Assembly: GCA_039720395.1 (NCBI GenBank)
Contig: CM077833.1
Span: forward strand, 7,083,036-7,147,035
From: Liquidambar formosana
Taxonomy: Eukaryota; Streptophyta; Magnoliopsida; Saxifragales; Altingiaceae
Direction of reading: 5' to 3'
DNA length: 64,000 bases
The translations under genes were made by a program, and so were the position numbers. The notes under the pieces are model-generated. The model searched no databases, was not told where the DNA came from, and was given only the letters and a program-made list of their open reading frames with translations. Below, piece by piece: positions 11,520 through 23,367 of this stretch; positions within the stretch are counted from its first letter, which is position 1; each line of letters starts with the position of its first letter.

Positions 11520-13902
11520 CTAATGATCTCCCGTGGTTCTTCTCTTTCTACTTGACTCGCCTCTACCACGACCAGCATGAGGATTCCTTTGGGGTGGCAT
11601 TGGTTGTGGTGGATGCAGTGTCGAGACCTGTTGCAAAGAAATCAATTAATAAAGAAGGGTTATGCCTTTAACTCCTAGGATTGGAATGAACAAAGGGAAT
11701 GTCTTACAATGGGATTCAGTCGTCCTTCTAGCACAGAGTTCGCCAAACTCATCCTAACAAGGTCCTGCCTTAATCCCTCGCTGAGTTCAAGGCACTCCTG
11801 TGCGTACTCTCGGGGAACCTAAAAGATGAACATGGTTAATAAATGATGAAAGAGGTTTTCAGGAAAGCAAAAGGCTTAGAGCTTACATGCTCATAGCTCG
11901 GGTCAATCCTGGGGACTTCATCAAAAGCAGGATGAGTAATATTAGTCTTCATGAACTCCAACCCATTGCATAGGTTCACTTGCCAGTCGAGTACTGGGAG
12001 AGGTGGCTGTGCCATTCCCCCTATCTCATAATCCTCATCCCCATGAGTCATGCCTGTGGAGGACGCTATTGTGGAACTATGTCCACGAGCTCGCCGGCCC
12101 TGCAATAGATAATTTGTTTAAGAGGAGTGCTTGTATAAATCAATAATTGAAAAAAATGGGATAGAAACTCACCCCTTGAGGCGGGAAGCCAATGACTCTA
12201 GGGCGCATCAGGAATTGGTTGCAGAAAGTCATGTAGTCGGTATTGGGCGAGGTGAACTCCTCAGCATCCCATCCAATCAGAGCTTCCATCAGCTCATCCC
12301 CATCCAGAGAGTCAGTGTGCCTCATATTCATGGGAGGCAAGACAGGGGTAAGAGCGGCATCCACTCGTCCTTTCACCTGCCTAAGGACGCGCTCCCCTAA
12401 ATACCAGTCTGTCAAAATTCAAGAAAAGCATTAAAATCAAGTCAAGTTTGAGAGGAATTTAAAAATTAACATTTTTACTTACCTCCCAAACAAATGGGAG
12501 CCCACCAAAATTCTTGGAAACACCTCGAGAAATGTCGGACATGGATCTATACATAGTAGCTAGTGTTGCCCCTCCCCAGTTATACCTCCCCATTTTGTTC
12601 ACATCTACCATGGAAGCAAGGTAGCCCAGTTGCGCCATGTCATTGGCACCAACAAAGAGAGTGCAGGAGAGCATATAGATCATGAAAGCCCTAGCAATGC
12701 ACTCGGGAGCCACTCCCACACCTTCTACTTGGTTGGCAAAATTCTCAAATAGCCATGTCTTCCTAACACCGCGGGAACCCGCCTCAATATCCATCCCCAA
12801 CATAGTGAGGAGATAAGCGCTATCCGTGTTGGCATCCCCATAGAATTCCAACCTCTTTCCTTTGAGGCTTAAACCGGTGATGATTGAGAAATCCTTGGGA
12901 GTCATGGTCATCTCCCCAAAACTGAAGTGGAAGGTGTTGGTGGTATCCCACCATAATTCGGCTAAGGCAAGGAGGGCTTGCCTATCCCACTGTTCATTCC
13001 ATAGGGAGTCAAGAAACCAACCAAAACCTGCTTTCTTAATGGATTCTCTTGCGGAAGGTTGGGTGTGTTCCATATGCTTCCACCACCCAATAAGATTTTT
13101 TATCGAAGACCTTGTGCGTAGGTCTTGGAAGTTGGGCTAATCAAGAAGAATGATTCACCTAGTTAGTGTAAAAAAATCATATGCAAGCATTGATAATTGG
13201 CTTTTCAAAAGCTAAGTCTTTTAGTTCATGAACAAGTAAACCATGCTTTGAAAGTTTATGAAAACATTGGTTTCATTCTTCAAACTCATGATCATTGGTA
13301 AACCATGCATTCCAATACCATGGAAACATGGATTTTTCAAAGGAAATAGCAAGCAAACCTTGTTTTCCAAAGTGGTTTTTTGAGGAAAAAATAAGCAAAC
13401 CTTGTTCATGAAAACATTGGTTTTTTCAAAAATATAGCAAACTTTGTTTTTCAAAGTTCATGAAAATGCTTGGTTTGGTTTCTAAAATCAATTAGAAATG
13501 AATGCCTATGATTTTACCTTGCAATGCACATCAATTTTACAAAAATTGGATGAATTTTCATCACTCAAGCATTTTATCAAACACTTGGTGGGCACTATTC
13601 ACCAAGCTTTCAAATTGAATTCTTTTCACATCCAATCCTTGCCAAAATCAATGGGCATTGCAAACATTGCTAGGAATACTCATAGAGAGTTCATGAGAAT
13701 GCATTTCAATTAACAAAAATGAAAATTTCAAAGAAAAGTTTAAAATGGGTAAGCTTACCTCTTGCTTGGAATGGATAAAGGAGAGATGATTCCTTGGTTC
13801 TAGGAGCAATTTGCCTTGAGGAACATCATATATTGGTGCCTTGTATCTACTCTTTGAGTCAAGGAATGGATACTTTGAAGTGGAGTCTTTATTTGGATCC
13901 AT
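11520..13902 (-). CDS. antisense six-exon plant mobile domain (PMD) gene
   Basis: Exons on the - strand: 13902-13759, 13136-12483, 12408-12173, 12099-11887, 11818-11708 and 11627-11520 (stop TAG). All introns have GT-AG ends with good donors (GTAAGC, GTAAGT, GTGAGT, GTAAGC, GTAAGA). Exon 2 holds the PMD signature: ALAELWWDTTNTFHFSFGEM, then MTPKDFSIITGL and YNWGGATLATMYR. The C-terminus is basic (GRGRGESSRKRR), a possible nuclear signal. PMD proteins (MAIN/MAIL1 family) act in plant silencing, and PMD genes are known inside MULE and gypsy elements. Four junctions are phase 0. The exon 2-3 junction is off by one base unless a second donor 4 nt downstream is used. Exon frames are otherwise open, in contrast to gag-pol. 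Function here is unknown. Confidence 0.8.
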
Positions 13903-14189
13903 GGTGGATGAACTAGCTTGTTTTGAGCAAAAATGGGTTTAATGGGTTTTTGATTTGCAAAGTGCTGCAAATTTCTTGTTTTTGATGTGAAATTGGGTGC
14001 TAATGATGCTATTTCATGTGTATGAATCCCTCTTGAAGTGTGGATTTGAATGCCTTTGGGTGTTGAAGTGATTTTGCAAAATGGGGTAAGCTTTCTAGAG
14101 AGAGAAACTCCAATTTTCGGGTTCTTTGAACAAGGGGTATGAATAGTGCCCTTGTGCACTTTAAAAAACCAGATTTTTCAGCAAATAGG

Positions 14190-14270
14190 CTCGGGTGACC
14201 ACCCAAGCCCTGGGCGGCTAGCCACCAGGGCCTGGGCGGCTAGCCTCCTGAGGCCTGGTGGTCACCCAAG
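14190..14270. repeat. GC-rich palindromic cassette, copy 3
   Basis: Arms CTCGGGTGACCACC (14190-14203) and GGTGGTCACCCAAG (14257-14270) flank the same two GCTAGC-centred palindromes. One arm position is unpaired. It lies about 290 bp upstream of the PMD start codon, in that gene's promoter region. Confidence 0.88.
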
Positions 14271-14548
14271 CCACCTTGTTTTGGCTTTCTCTCTCGCTTT
14301 AACGCGTGATCAAACCTTCTTCCAAATGAGATATTCAATACTTTTTGAGCTTAAAATCAATCAAATTTCACCTTGAAATCAATTCTTTGAATTGATTTTA
14401 TGTTCAAAAGGGTTGAATATATTTCCCCTGTGCCATGCCAACTCAAGTGACAATGTGTTAAGTCACTTTCCTCTTGCACCATGCTTGTTCTATCTTGATA
14501 AATTGATCATATATCTTCATTTCAAATCTTGATTTTCCATCCCACTTG

Positions 14549-16240
14549 GTTGAATATATTCATCACTTGAATATGTTCTTCCATTTCAAAAGTGTATTCA
14601 CCTTTTGAATATGCTTCTCAGTTTCAAATCCTCATTCTTTATCCTACTTGGTTGAATATATTCATCACTTGGATATATTCTTCCATTTCAAAAGTGTATT
14701 CACCCTTTGAATATGCTTCTCAGTTCCAAATCCTCATTATCTATCTTACTTGGTCAAATATATTCATCACTTAGATATATTTTTCCATTTCAATGGTATG
14801 TTCATCACTTGAACATACTTGTCAATTACTTGGTTAAATATATCCATCGCTTGGATATATTTCTCCATTTCAATGGTATGTTCATCACTTGAACATACTT
14901 GTCAATTACTTGGTTAAGTATATCCATCGCTTGGATATATTTCTCCATTTCAATGGTATGTTCATCACTTGAACATACTTGTCACTTACTTGGTTAAGTA
15001 TATCCATCGCTTGGATATATTTCTCTATTTCAATGGTATGTTCATCACTTGAACATACTTTTCACTTACTTGGTTAAATATATCCATCGCTTGGATATAT
15101 TTCTCCATTTCAAAGGTATGCTCATCACTTGAGTATACCTCTCAGATCATTTGTCACTTACTTGGTTAAATATATTCATCACTTGAATATATTTCTCCAT
15201 TTCAATGGTGTACTCATCACTTGAGTACACTTCTCAGATCATTTGTCAATTACTTGGTTAAATATATCCGTCGCTTGGATATATTTCTCCATTTCAATGG
15301 TATGTTCATCACTTGAACATACTTGTCACTCACTTGGTTAAATATATCCATCGCTTGGATATATTTCTCTATTTCAATGGTATGTTCATTACTTGAACAT
15401 ACTTGTCACTTACTTGGTTAAATATATTCATCACTTGAATATATTTCTCCATTTCAATGGTGTACTCATCACTTGAGTACACTTCTCAGATCATTTGTCA
15501 ATTACTTGGTTAAATATATCCATCGCTTGGATATATTTCTCCATTTCAATGGTATGTTCATCACTTGAACATACTTGTCACTTACTTGGTTAAATATATC
15601 CATCGCTTGGATATATTTCTCCATTTCAATGGTGTGTTCATCACTTGAACATACTTGTCACTCACTTGGTTAAATATATCCATCACTTGGATATATTTCT
15701 CCATTTCAATGGTATGTTCATCACTTGAACATACTTGTCACTTACTTGGTTAAATATATCCATCGCTTGGATATATTTCTCCATTTCAATGGTATACTCA
15801 TCACTTGAGTATACCTCTCGGATCATTTGTCAATTACTTGGTTAAATATATTCGTGAACTGAATATATTTCTCCATTTCAATGGTGTACTCATCACTTGA
15901 GTATACTTCTCAGTCTCTTTCAATCACTTGGTTAAATATATTCGTGACCTGAATATATTTCTCCATTTCAAAAGTGTACTCATCACTTGAGTATACTTGT
16001 CAGTCTCTTTTCACTACTTAGTTAAATATATTCGTGACCTGAATATATTTCTCCATTTCAAAAGTATACTCATCACTTGAGTACACTTCTCAGATTTCAT
16101 TCTCAATCACTTGGTTAAATATATTCATGACTTGAATATATCTTTCCATTTCAAAAGTATGTTCATTCGTAGTGGCTTGAATATGCTTCTCTTGTCAACT
16201 CTCAACCCCCAGTGGTTTAAGTATACTCATGACTTGAGTA
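14549..16240 (+). repeat. tandem array of 80-bp units, each with two hairpins
   Basis: The core unit is 80 bp (starts at 14829, 14909, 14989) and longer variants carry a 'cagatcatttg' insert. Each unit has two perfect or near-perfect hairpins with 9-bp arms and a 5-nt loop (TCACT or TCGCT). One is built on ATATATCCA and the other on GTATGTTCA. Arm variants change on both sides together. The left end (14549-14760) and right end (15840-16240) are more diverged. Open frames across it are repeat artefacts. Tandem arrays in the 3' untranslated region are known for Tat/Ogre-type elements. Confidence 0.93.
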
Positions 16241-16368
16241 CACTTCCTTATTCCAGTCTCAGGTTTTCAACCTCCCATCATTGTTTGGTTACAGTGTGTG
16301 ATTTCTCCAGGCTTTTTGGCAAAAATGGGTTGTTCTTTATCATTGGTTCACAAGTGTAACTTGTTCGC

Positions 16369-16382
16369 CAATGAGGGGCTTC
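16369..16382 (+). promoter_or_regulatory. polypurine tract candidate
   Basis: The purine-rich 'aatgagggg' ends a few bases before the 3' LTR start at 16383, where plus-strand DNA synthesis would be primed. The last five bases (GCTTC) are not purines, so it is imperfect. Confidence 0.45.
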
Positions 16383-19105
16383 TGTCACACCCCATTTTTG
16401 CACCACCTTACTAGGGCTCATCATTTCATGCATGTTTTTTTTTTTTTTTTTTTTTGAGTCTAGTCACTTGCATTAGTTTTCTAGAGTCACAAGGACAATG
16501 GATATGAATTTTGGTTCAATTCGGAGTTGATCTTGAGGGATAATAAGAGCTTTTGTGACTTGAGGGGCATAATCGTCTTTTAAGTCCCAAACTTTTCATT
16601 TGACCTTGAAATGATCTCCAAATTGTCAATTGGAGTTCATATGGATGCATAAGAGGTATTTCTAGGTTCAATTTGATGAATCAATGGCTCGGGATTAAAA
16701 TGGCTCAATACAGTTCAAGATTGGTTAATTGACCCTTCTTTGGGTTAGCTCTAATTGACTCACAATTACCAACCAAATCTTTTCAAATTGACTTTCATTA
16801 GTCATCATTTTACCCCCAAAAGTGTTTTATAAAGTTCAATTTTGATATGGAAAGTGTTTAGTTTGACCCTATGTGCATGCTTATGCTTAGCAAAGGTAGA
16901 GCATAGTGGTTAATCGCCTTGTTCAAACCTAACCATGCCCCCATGGTTAGTGGTTTTCACCCTAAAATGTTCAAAAACATATTCCTCATCAAAACACGGT
17001 CGTTTTGGCTTTTGTTTCATCAAAATCGGAGTTTATTTGGCCCTTGAAACACTTCTAGAAGCATTGAGAGTCAAAATAGGAGAAAAATCCGAAGTGGGCT
17101 TGGGTGACCACCCAGCCCCGGGTGGCTAGCCGCCTGGGCCCAGGTGGCTAGCCGCCCAGGCCCTGGTGGTTACCCAAGACCACTTTCCTATTTGCACTAT
17201 GTTTCCTTGCTGAAGCGGATTCCTCCCTATTTTGACGTACAAGGGCTCTTTTGGACGGGTTTCCTTCTAATTTTTGGTAACTTCTGAGTTACTTAAGCCC
17301 CAAGGGGGTCTCTAATAGCCCTTGAATTAATTTTTAGGGTTTTAATCCTAGCCATTGGTTAATCCTACTGAAACTCTATAAATACCCCCCTATGCTTCAG
17401 CACAAGGGGAGCCACCTTATGCATTAATACTTGAGTGTTTGAGAGAGAATAAGAGAGAGAGACTTGAAGGAGAGCTGGAGTTCTTGCTGTAGCCTTGAAG
17501 AACATTGATTGAAGACATCCACCAGAGCAAGAGGGAGTTCATACAGCAGCAAGGAAGGCTCTTTCTAAGGTATTCCTCTTTTCTGTTCAAGCTTAAACAA
17601 AGGTATCATGTAGGAATAGCTCTATTGCATGTAATGCTTGTAATTTCTACCATGAATTGAGGTTTCTATTAGTTAATACATGTGATATTGATGATGTTCA
17701 TGATGAGTTTTGCATGCTTTAGAGTTAGTTCATAGGTCTTAATGCATAGGTGTGATTCTTGTGCTCCTGTTGTCCCTGTGCTAGGATTAGTGTTATTGCA
17801 TGTTAGTCTTAGGGTTTCTTATCATGTTTTATTGCTTTAGTTAGTTAATATGCATGATTTAGGTTCTGTTTAGGTTTATTTTAGTATGTGTGAAGTTGGT
17901 TTTGTATGTTTTTGAGCATATTTGTGAGTTTAGGGTTTTAGAGTCCTTGTTTTATGTTAGTTTTCATACAGCATGATAAAGTAGGTCTTTTTATTGGTTT
18001 TTCTTCCTGTTTGCTGTATATGTTTTTCATATAGAGTAAATATGATATTTTTGCATGCATGTTAGTTGATTTCTAGGGTTTTATGCATGATATGGTTCTA
18101 GGAATATGTTAGGACTTATTATTGTTTGCTGTTTTTGCTGTTAGCATACTTAGTGGATGATTTTAGGCCTTAGTACTATTCTGTCTAGATTTGCATGTTA
18201 GTGTTTTTGCATGATTTTGAGCACGTGTAAGGGTGCAAATAGGTGTGGTATTAGTTCTATGGCAAATAGGGCTGCCAATGTCTGAAATAGCTAATGCTTG
18301 GAGTAATTGCGCTCAGGTAAGTGGGTGTGAAGGTGCCCCAATTCACCTCTCTTCCTTATCCCTTCTCTTCTCCCTCTCTAGGGTTAATTTTTAATATGAT
18401 CCTATGGTTTAATTAGAGGTTTCCTTCACAAATAAATTCTGGTTTTTATTAAAGTTTCCATTTTGTGGAGTTCTTTCTAAAATCAAACTTTCTATTAAAT
18501 TCAACTCTTTTGATCAAATAAGGAAACCTAGGGTTTTTACCATAGGTTTATATTAAGTCTTAACCCTAGTTCTAATCGAACTACGTGGACTTTGATCCAT
18601 GTATTTCGTTGCATGGTACGTAGGCGCTCTTCGTGAGGCTCAAGTCCGTTCTAGGATCCAAGCATCCTAGGCTTCTTTTTGTTTTGTTTTGTTTTTCTTT
18701 ATTTTCTGTTTTTATGTGTTTGTTATGCATGGATGGATGAATGAAATATATGATATGCATGCTATCTTATGATGATATACTTGCTGATTTTTGTGTGGGA
18801 AAGATCTTGATTTAGCCCAAATAAACTGAGAGACCGAAAGGGTGACATGGGTGCCTATAGGCTTTGCCTAGAACCTTCCCATGTCATAACTTAGCCTCCG
18901 AATCCCCGATTTCTTTGGTTTCCAAAAGACTGTTTTTTGCCTTTCCTTTTTAAACATGGAGTCATTCAAATTGTTTTCCTAAAACAAACTATTTTTAGGG
19001 TTTTCCTTGTTTCCTTTAAAAAATAAGGTGGCGACTCCTTTTTTGTTTTCAAAACCCAATCTCTCTCTTTTCAATCCCTCGTGGGCCCGATTTCTGGGGT
19101 TCACA
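16383..19105 (+). repeat. 3' LTR of the Tat element, full length
   Basis: A 2723-bp LTR from TGTCACACC to TTCACA with the TG...CA ends expected of LTRs. The palindromic cassette copy 4 is at 17099-17178 (one arm mismatch, TTACC), and the TATA box is at 17377-17384. The final 439 bp (18667-19105) have no counterpart in the deleted 5' LTR. They include a U-rich stretch after 18667 and 'tcgtgggcccgatttctggggttcaca' at the end. It is immediately followed by the target duplication CTCGC. Confidence 0.95.
17099..17178. repeat. GC-rich palindromic cassette, copy 4 (3' LTR)
   Basis: Left arm CTTGGGTGACCACC (17099-17112) and right arm GGTGGTTACCCAAG (17165-17178), with one mismatch, around two GCTAGC palindromes. 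It is in the same LTR position as copy 1. Confidence 0.88.
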
Positions 19106-19154
19106 CTCGCTTGTAAGCTGGATGACAAGAATGAAGGAGAAGCAAGGTTTGGTG

Positions 19155-20303
19155 GATCTGATACATGAATTTGGTAGACGACGAGAACGAAGGAGATGAA
19201 AGGTTTGGTGGATCCGAGATATGAATTTAGTTAAGTTAAAAGGGTATTATGGGAATTTACTATTTTTGGGTATGAGATTCCTGATCCAACCAAATGCTGG
19301 AATGGGAATATTAGGGGAGTATCACACTTTCCATTACCACAAACCAAACATGGGAATGGTCACATTCCCTTACATTCCCATTCCCAAGTAATGGATCTGA
19401 GATGGTTCAAAGTGAATTATAAAATAAAGGAATGCTGGAAACATTTGTTGGATTGGAGGAAGACGAACAACTTGAACTCAAGGCAGAAAATCATTAACCT
19501 CCAAGAACAATTAAAAGAGAAAAATTCAAAAGTTCCTTATGATAGTTGTCGAACAAAGTAGGCTGAACATGAGCTTCATAAAGCCTGGAGGGAGGAGGAA
19601 ACCTATTGGAAGACAAAATCTAGAACTAGGTGGCTAAAATTAGGGGACAAAAACACTGCATTCTTCCATGCTTCTACTATACAGAGGCGACAACAGAATA
19701 AATTGGTTGGGTTGGAAGACAAAAATGGGATCTGATACATGAATTTGGTAGACGACGAGAACGAAGGAGATGAAAGGTTTGGTGGATCCGAGATATGAAT
19801 TTAGTTAAGTTAAAAGGGTATTATGGGAATTACAATTTTTGGGTATGAGATTCCTGATCCAACCAAATGCTGGAATGGGAATATTAGGGGAGTATCACAC
19901 TTTCCATTACCACAAACCAAACATGGGAATGGTCACATTCCCTTACATTCCCATTCCCAAGTAATGGATCTAAGATGGTTCAAAGTGAATTATAAAATAA
20001 AGGAATGCTGGAAACATTTGTTGGATTGGAGGAGGACGAACAACTTGAACTCAAGGCAGAAAATCATTAACCTCCAAGAACAATTAAAAGAGGAAAATTC
20101 AAAAGTTCCTTATGATAGTTGTTGAACAAAGTAGGCTGAACATGAGCTTCATAAAGCCTGGAGGGAGGAGGAAACCTATTGGAAGACAAAATCTAGAACT
20201 AGGTGGCTAAAATTGGGGGACAAAAACACTGCATTCTTCCATGCTTCTACTATACAGAGGCGACAATAGAATAAATTGGTTGGGTTGGAAGACAAAAATG
20301 GGA
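19155..20303 (+). repeat. 574-bp tandem duplication
   Basis: Unit 1 runs 19155-19728 and unit 2 runs 19729 to about 20303, with only a handful of substitutions. Each unit holds host sequence, the LINE target site AGTAATGG and the first 330 bases of the LINE. The duplication therefore post-dates the LINE insertion. Confidence 0.92.
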
Positions 20304-23300
20304 TTTGGTAAGACAAGGAAGAAGTTGTTGAGCATATTGTTACTGATTATTTTTCTGAGATTTTTTCCTCCCAATACCCAACTGATCTCGAGTTGATTAC
20401 AAGCCAGGTTAGAAACCAAGTATCTTCTACAACAAATTCTTTATTGACCAGAGCTTTCTCCCCTCAAGAAATTCGAGCAGCAGCTTTTCAGATTGGCCCA
20501 AATAAATCCCTTGGTCCAGATGGGATGACAGCGAAATTTTTTCAGACTTATTGGCATATTGTAGGACAGGATGTGATTGGAGCGGTTCAGAGTTTCTTCC
20601 ATTCGGGTAAGCTATTGAAAGCTGTTAATTTTACAAATGTGATTCTTATTCCCAAAGTGCAGTGCCCAATGAATATGAGTCAACTGCGACCTATTAGCTT
20701 ATGCAATGTCTCTTATAAGATCATTGCAAAAGCACTTGCTAATAGGTTAAGACTGGCTCTGCCGGAGATCATTAGTGAAAACCAAAGTGCGTTTGTACCA
20801 GGAAGGCAAATTACTGATAGCATTCTCATGGCTCACGAAGTGCTACATTCTTTAAAAAGTAGAACTAAGGGGAAAAACTACACCATAGCGGTAAAGCTAG
20901 ACATGAGCAAAGCCTATGATAGAGTTGAATGGGTTTTTTTGGAAGCTATAATGAGACAAATGGGGTTTGCAAAAAAATGGATCTGTTGGATAATGGAATG
21001 TGTGTCATCAGTCTCATATTCTTTCCTTATTAATCGAGATAAAAAGGGCTTTGTAAAGCCTTCAAGGGGTCTATGACAAGGGGATCCGCTATCCCCCTAC
21101 CTCTTTTTGATATGTGCGAAGGGTTTGTCTGCAATGTTGAAAGCAGCTGAAGATGCAGGGTCTCTAACTGGAGCTAAAATAGGCCGTGCTAGTCCCGCTA
21201 TAAATCACTTATTGTTTGCTGATGACTCTATCATTTTCTGTCGAGCTAATAGTGATAAAGGTGAGAAAGTTTTAGATATTCTTAGAAGATATGAAGCAGC
21301 ATCAGGGCAGACAGTAAATCTCCAAAAATCTTCAGTGTTCTTTAGTAAGAATACCCCTCATAGTTTAAGAGGTATCCTTGCAGGGAAACTTGGGATTCGC
21401 AATATTGGTGGGCAGGAGAAATATTTGGGTTTACCAGCTATTATAAGGCAATCTAAAAAGGCCTTATTTCAATAAGGGAGAAAGTGGAAAGTCGGGTGGT
21501 AGGTTGGAAAGAAAAATTGCTTTCTCATGCAGGGAAGGAGGTTGTATTAAAGTCGGTGGCGCTAGCTATGCCAAACTTTGCCATGTCCTGTTTCAAATTG
21601 CTTGTGGGATTATGTAAGGAGATTAACTCATGCTTAGCCAAGTTCTGGTGGGGTAATGGTGATAGGTAGAATAAAATGCACTGGATGCGATGGGATAAAC
21701 TCACAAATGTAAAGGATGAGGGTGGCTTAGGTTTTTGTGAGCTGGAAAGCTTTAATTTGGCTATGTTGGCGAAACAAGGTTGGAGATTGATGACAAGACC
21801 ACATTCTATGTGCACGAAACTATTCTGCAGCAGATACTTTTACAACTCAAGTTTTTTGGAAGCTGGTTTGGGAAATAACCCATCTTGGGTTTGGCGTAGC
21901 CTAATTGCAGGAAGGAAGATCCTCCAGGCAGGGGTTCGATGGCGAATTGGGAATGGAGCACATGTTCGAGTTTGGAAGAACCCGTGGATCCCCGTACCTA
22001 TCACTTTCAAAGTGCAGACTACACCTCCCCATGATGGCCATGATATCAAGGTAGCGGATTTATTAGATTGTGATAGGAAGTGTTGGAAGGAGGATAGAGT
22101 TAAGCAATTGCTGGATGCGCGAGAGGCAGAGGTGGTGCTTGGGTTGCCAGTGGCTTGGATGGGAAATAAAGATAAAATTATTTGGCATTACTCCTCCAAT
22201 GGCCAGTACTCAGGTAAGTCAGGATATACAGTTGCAAGAAATCTTAGTCGGAGTGGTGGGTTATTTTTGCAGAAGGCAGAGGGTGAGTCAAGTAGTCGTG
22301 TTTCAAATCGTGGCTTTTGGAAATTTGTATGGGGTCTCCAAGTTCCTGGGAAGTTTAGACATTTTATTTGGAAATGTGCACAGGAGGTTCTACCTGTAGG
22401 AAGTGTGCTGAGGCATAGAATTAGAAACTGGAGTGGTGCTTGCCCTTTTTGTGGAGAAGATGAGACTACCAGTCATCTTTTTTTAAATGCCAATTTGCAC
22501 GAATGGTGTGGTTCGGGAGCCATCTACAAGTGGACAGCGCCTCAATCGATGCTCAGTCCTTTTTGCAATATATTGAGGTCTTAAGGAAAAAGTGGGAAGC
22601 TAATGGCTCTGCTGAGCTATTGCTCCTCAAGCAGTCTTTATCCTATGGCGCATTTGGAAGGCAAGGAATGATAAGTGTTTCAAGGGGATAGGATGGAAGC
22701 CAAATGAAGTCTTTGGGAAAGCTGCCAATGATGAAGGAGAATATACCCAAGCTTGTACTCAGAGGGATTCGATAAGAGAGGAATCTGTGTTGGCTAATAG
22801 GGGAGAACGTGCCTTGCAAAAGTGGATACCCCCACCTGGACTACTGTATAAGCTCAATGTTGATGGTTCGTGGATTAAGTCTACTAAGACAAGAGGCATG
22901 GGTATTATGATTAGAGATACGAGGGGCCTGTTTATTGCGGGAATGGCAAAAAAAGTCCCTTTCATGAGGAGTGCTCAGCTGGTTGAAGCCTCAACACTAA
23001 GGGAAGGTCTCCAATTTGCGATTGATATGGGAATTAAAGGACTAGTAGTGGAAAGTGATGCAAAGGGACTCATTGATTGCCTGAATAGGAGAAGGGATAT
23101 GATAGAAGAAATTGAAATCTTATGTGAGGACATTTGGCTACTAGGCCAACTTGCCCAAGTGACTAAATACACTTACGTACCTAGAATTGGTAATAGAGTG
23201 GCAGATGTAGTAGCAAAATTTGCTCTTGCGGTGGATGATTTTGATGTTTGGCTTGAACATTCCCCTTCTTGGCTATCCCCTCTTCTTGAGGAGGATTTGC

Positions 23301-23367
23301 CCTTGATTTTGTAACCGGTTTTTTTACCTTAAATGAAGTATTTCTATCATTTGGAAAAAAAAAAAAA
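19395..23367 (+). mobile_element. 5'-truncated L1-type LINE with A-tail and target duplication
   Basis: LINE sequence begins at 19395 (again at 19968 in the duplicated copy) inside the region between endonuclease and reverse transcriptase. It ends in a 13-base A run at 23355-23367. The 8-bp sequence AGTAATGG precedes both 5' copies (19387-19394, 19960-19967) and follows the tail (23369-23376), as expected for target-primed insertion. The endonuclease is missing, as is common for truncated LINE copies. Confidence 0.88.
19968..23314 (+). pseudogene. LINE ORF2 remnant: reverse transcriptase, zinc domain, RNase H
   Basis: Reverse transcriptase spans about 20460-21475: FQIGPNKSLGPDG, LRPISLCNVSYKI, AFVPGRQI, LDMSKAYDR and the catalytic FADDS motif. 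An in-frame TGA lies at 21074, and the frame shifts near 21476. A zf-RVT-type cysteine region (CPFCGEDE, then HLF) lies near 22440-22500, after which a deletion breaks the frame. A type I RNase H (KLNVDGSW, EASTLREGL, VVESDAK) spans 22840-23230. RNase H at the C-terminus is typical of one branch of plant L1 elements. Stops and shifts make it inactive. Confidence 0.88.

Larger units (their letters stand above)
1103..19110 (+). mobile_element. Ty3/gypsy LTR retrotransposon, Tat lineage, with antisense genes
   Basis: The element body is 1108-19105, from TGTCACACC at the 5' LTR to GGTTCACA at the end of the 3' LTR. It is flanked by an exact 5-bp target duplication, CTCGC at 1103-1107 and 19106-19110. 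Order on the + strand: truncated LTR, gag with two CCHC-like knuckles, aspartic protease with a G-patch-like segment, intron, reverse transcriptase, RNase H, a second RNase H, integrase, long 3' region, LTR. The second RNase H is the known hallmark of the Tat lineage (Tat, Ogre and Retand relatives). The long 3' region carries two genes on the opposite strand and a tandem array. The coding frames contain nine in-frame stops, and the primer-binding site and gag N-terminus are deleted, so this copy is not autonomous. Confidence 0.95.

Noticed and set aside
14549..16240. CRISPR-like repeat-spacer array
   Set aside because: Units are contiguous degenerate tandem repeats with no unique spacers, inside a plant retrotransposon.
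14592..16359. Open frames across the tandem array
   Set aside because: Artefacts of a repeat unit whose length and composition lack stops in one frame; the peptides are repeats of the same phrase.
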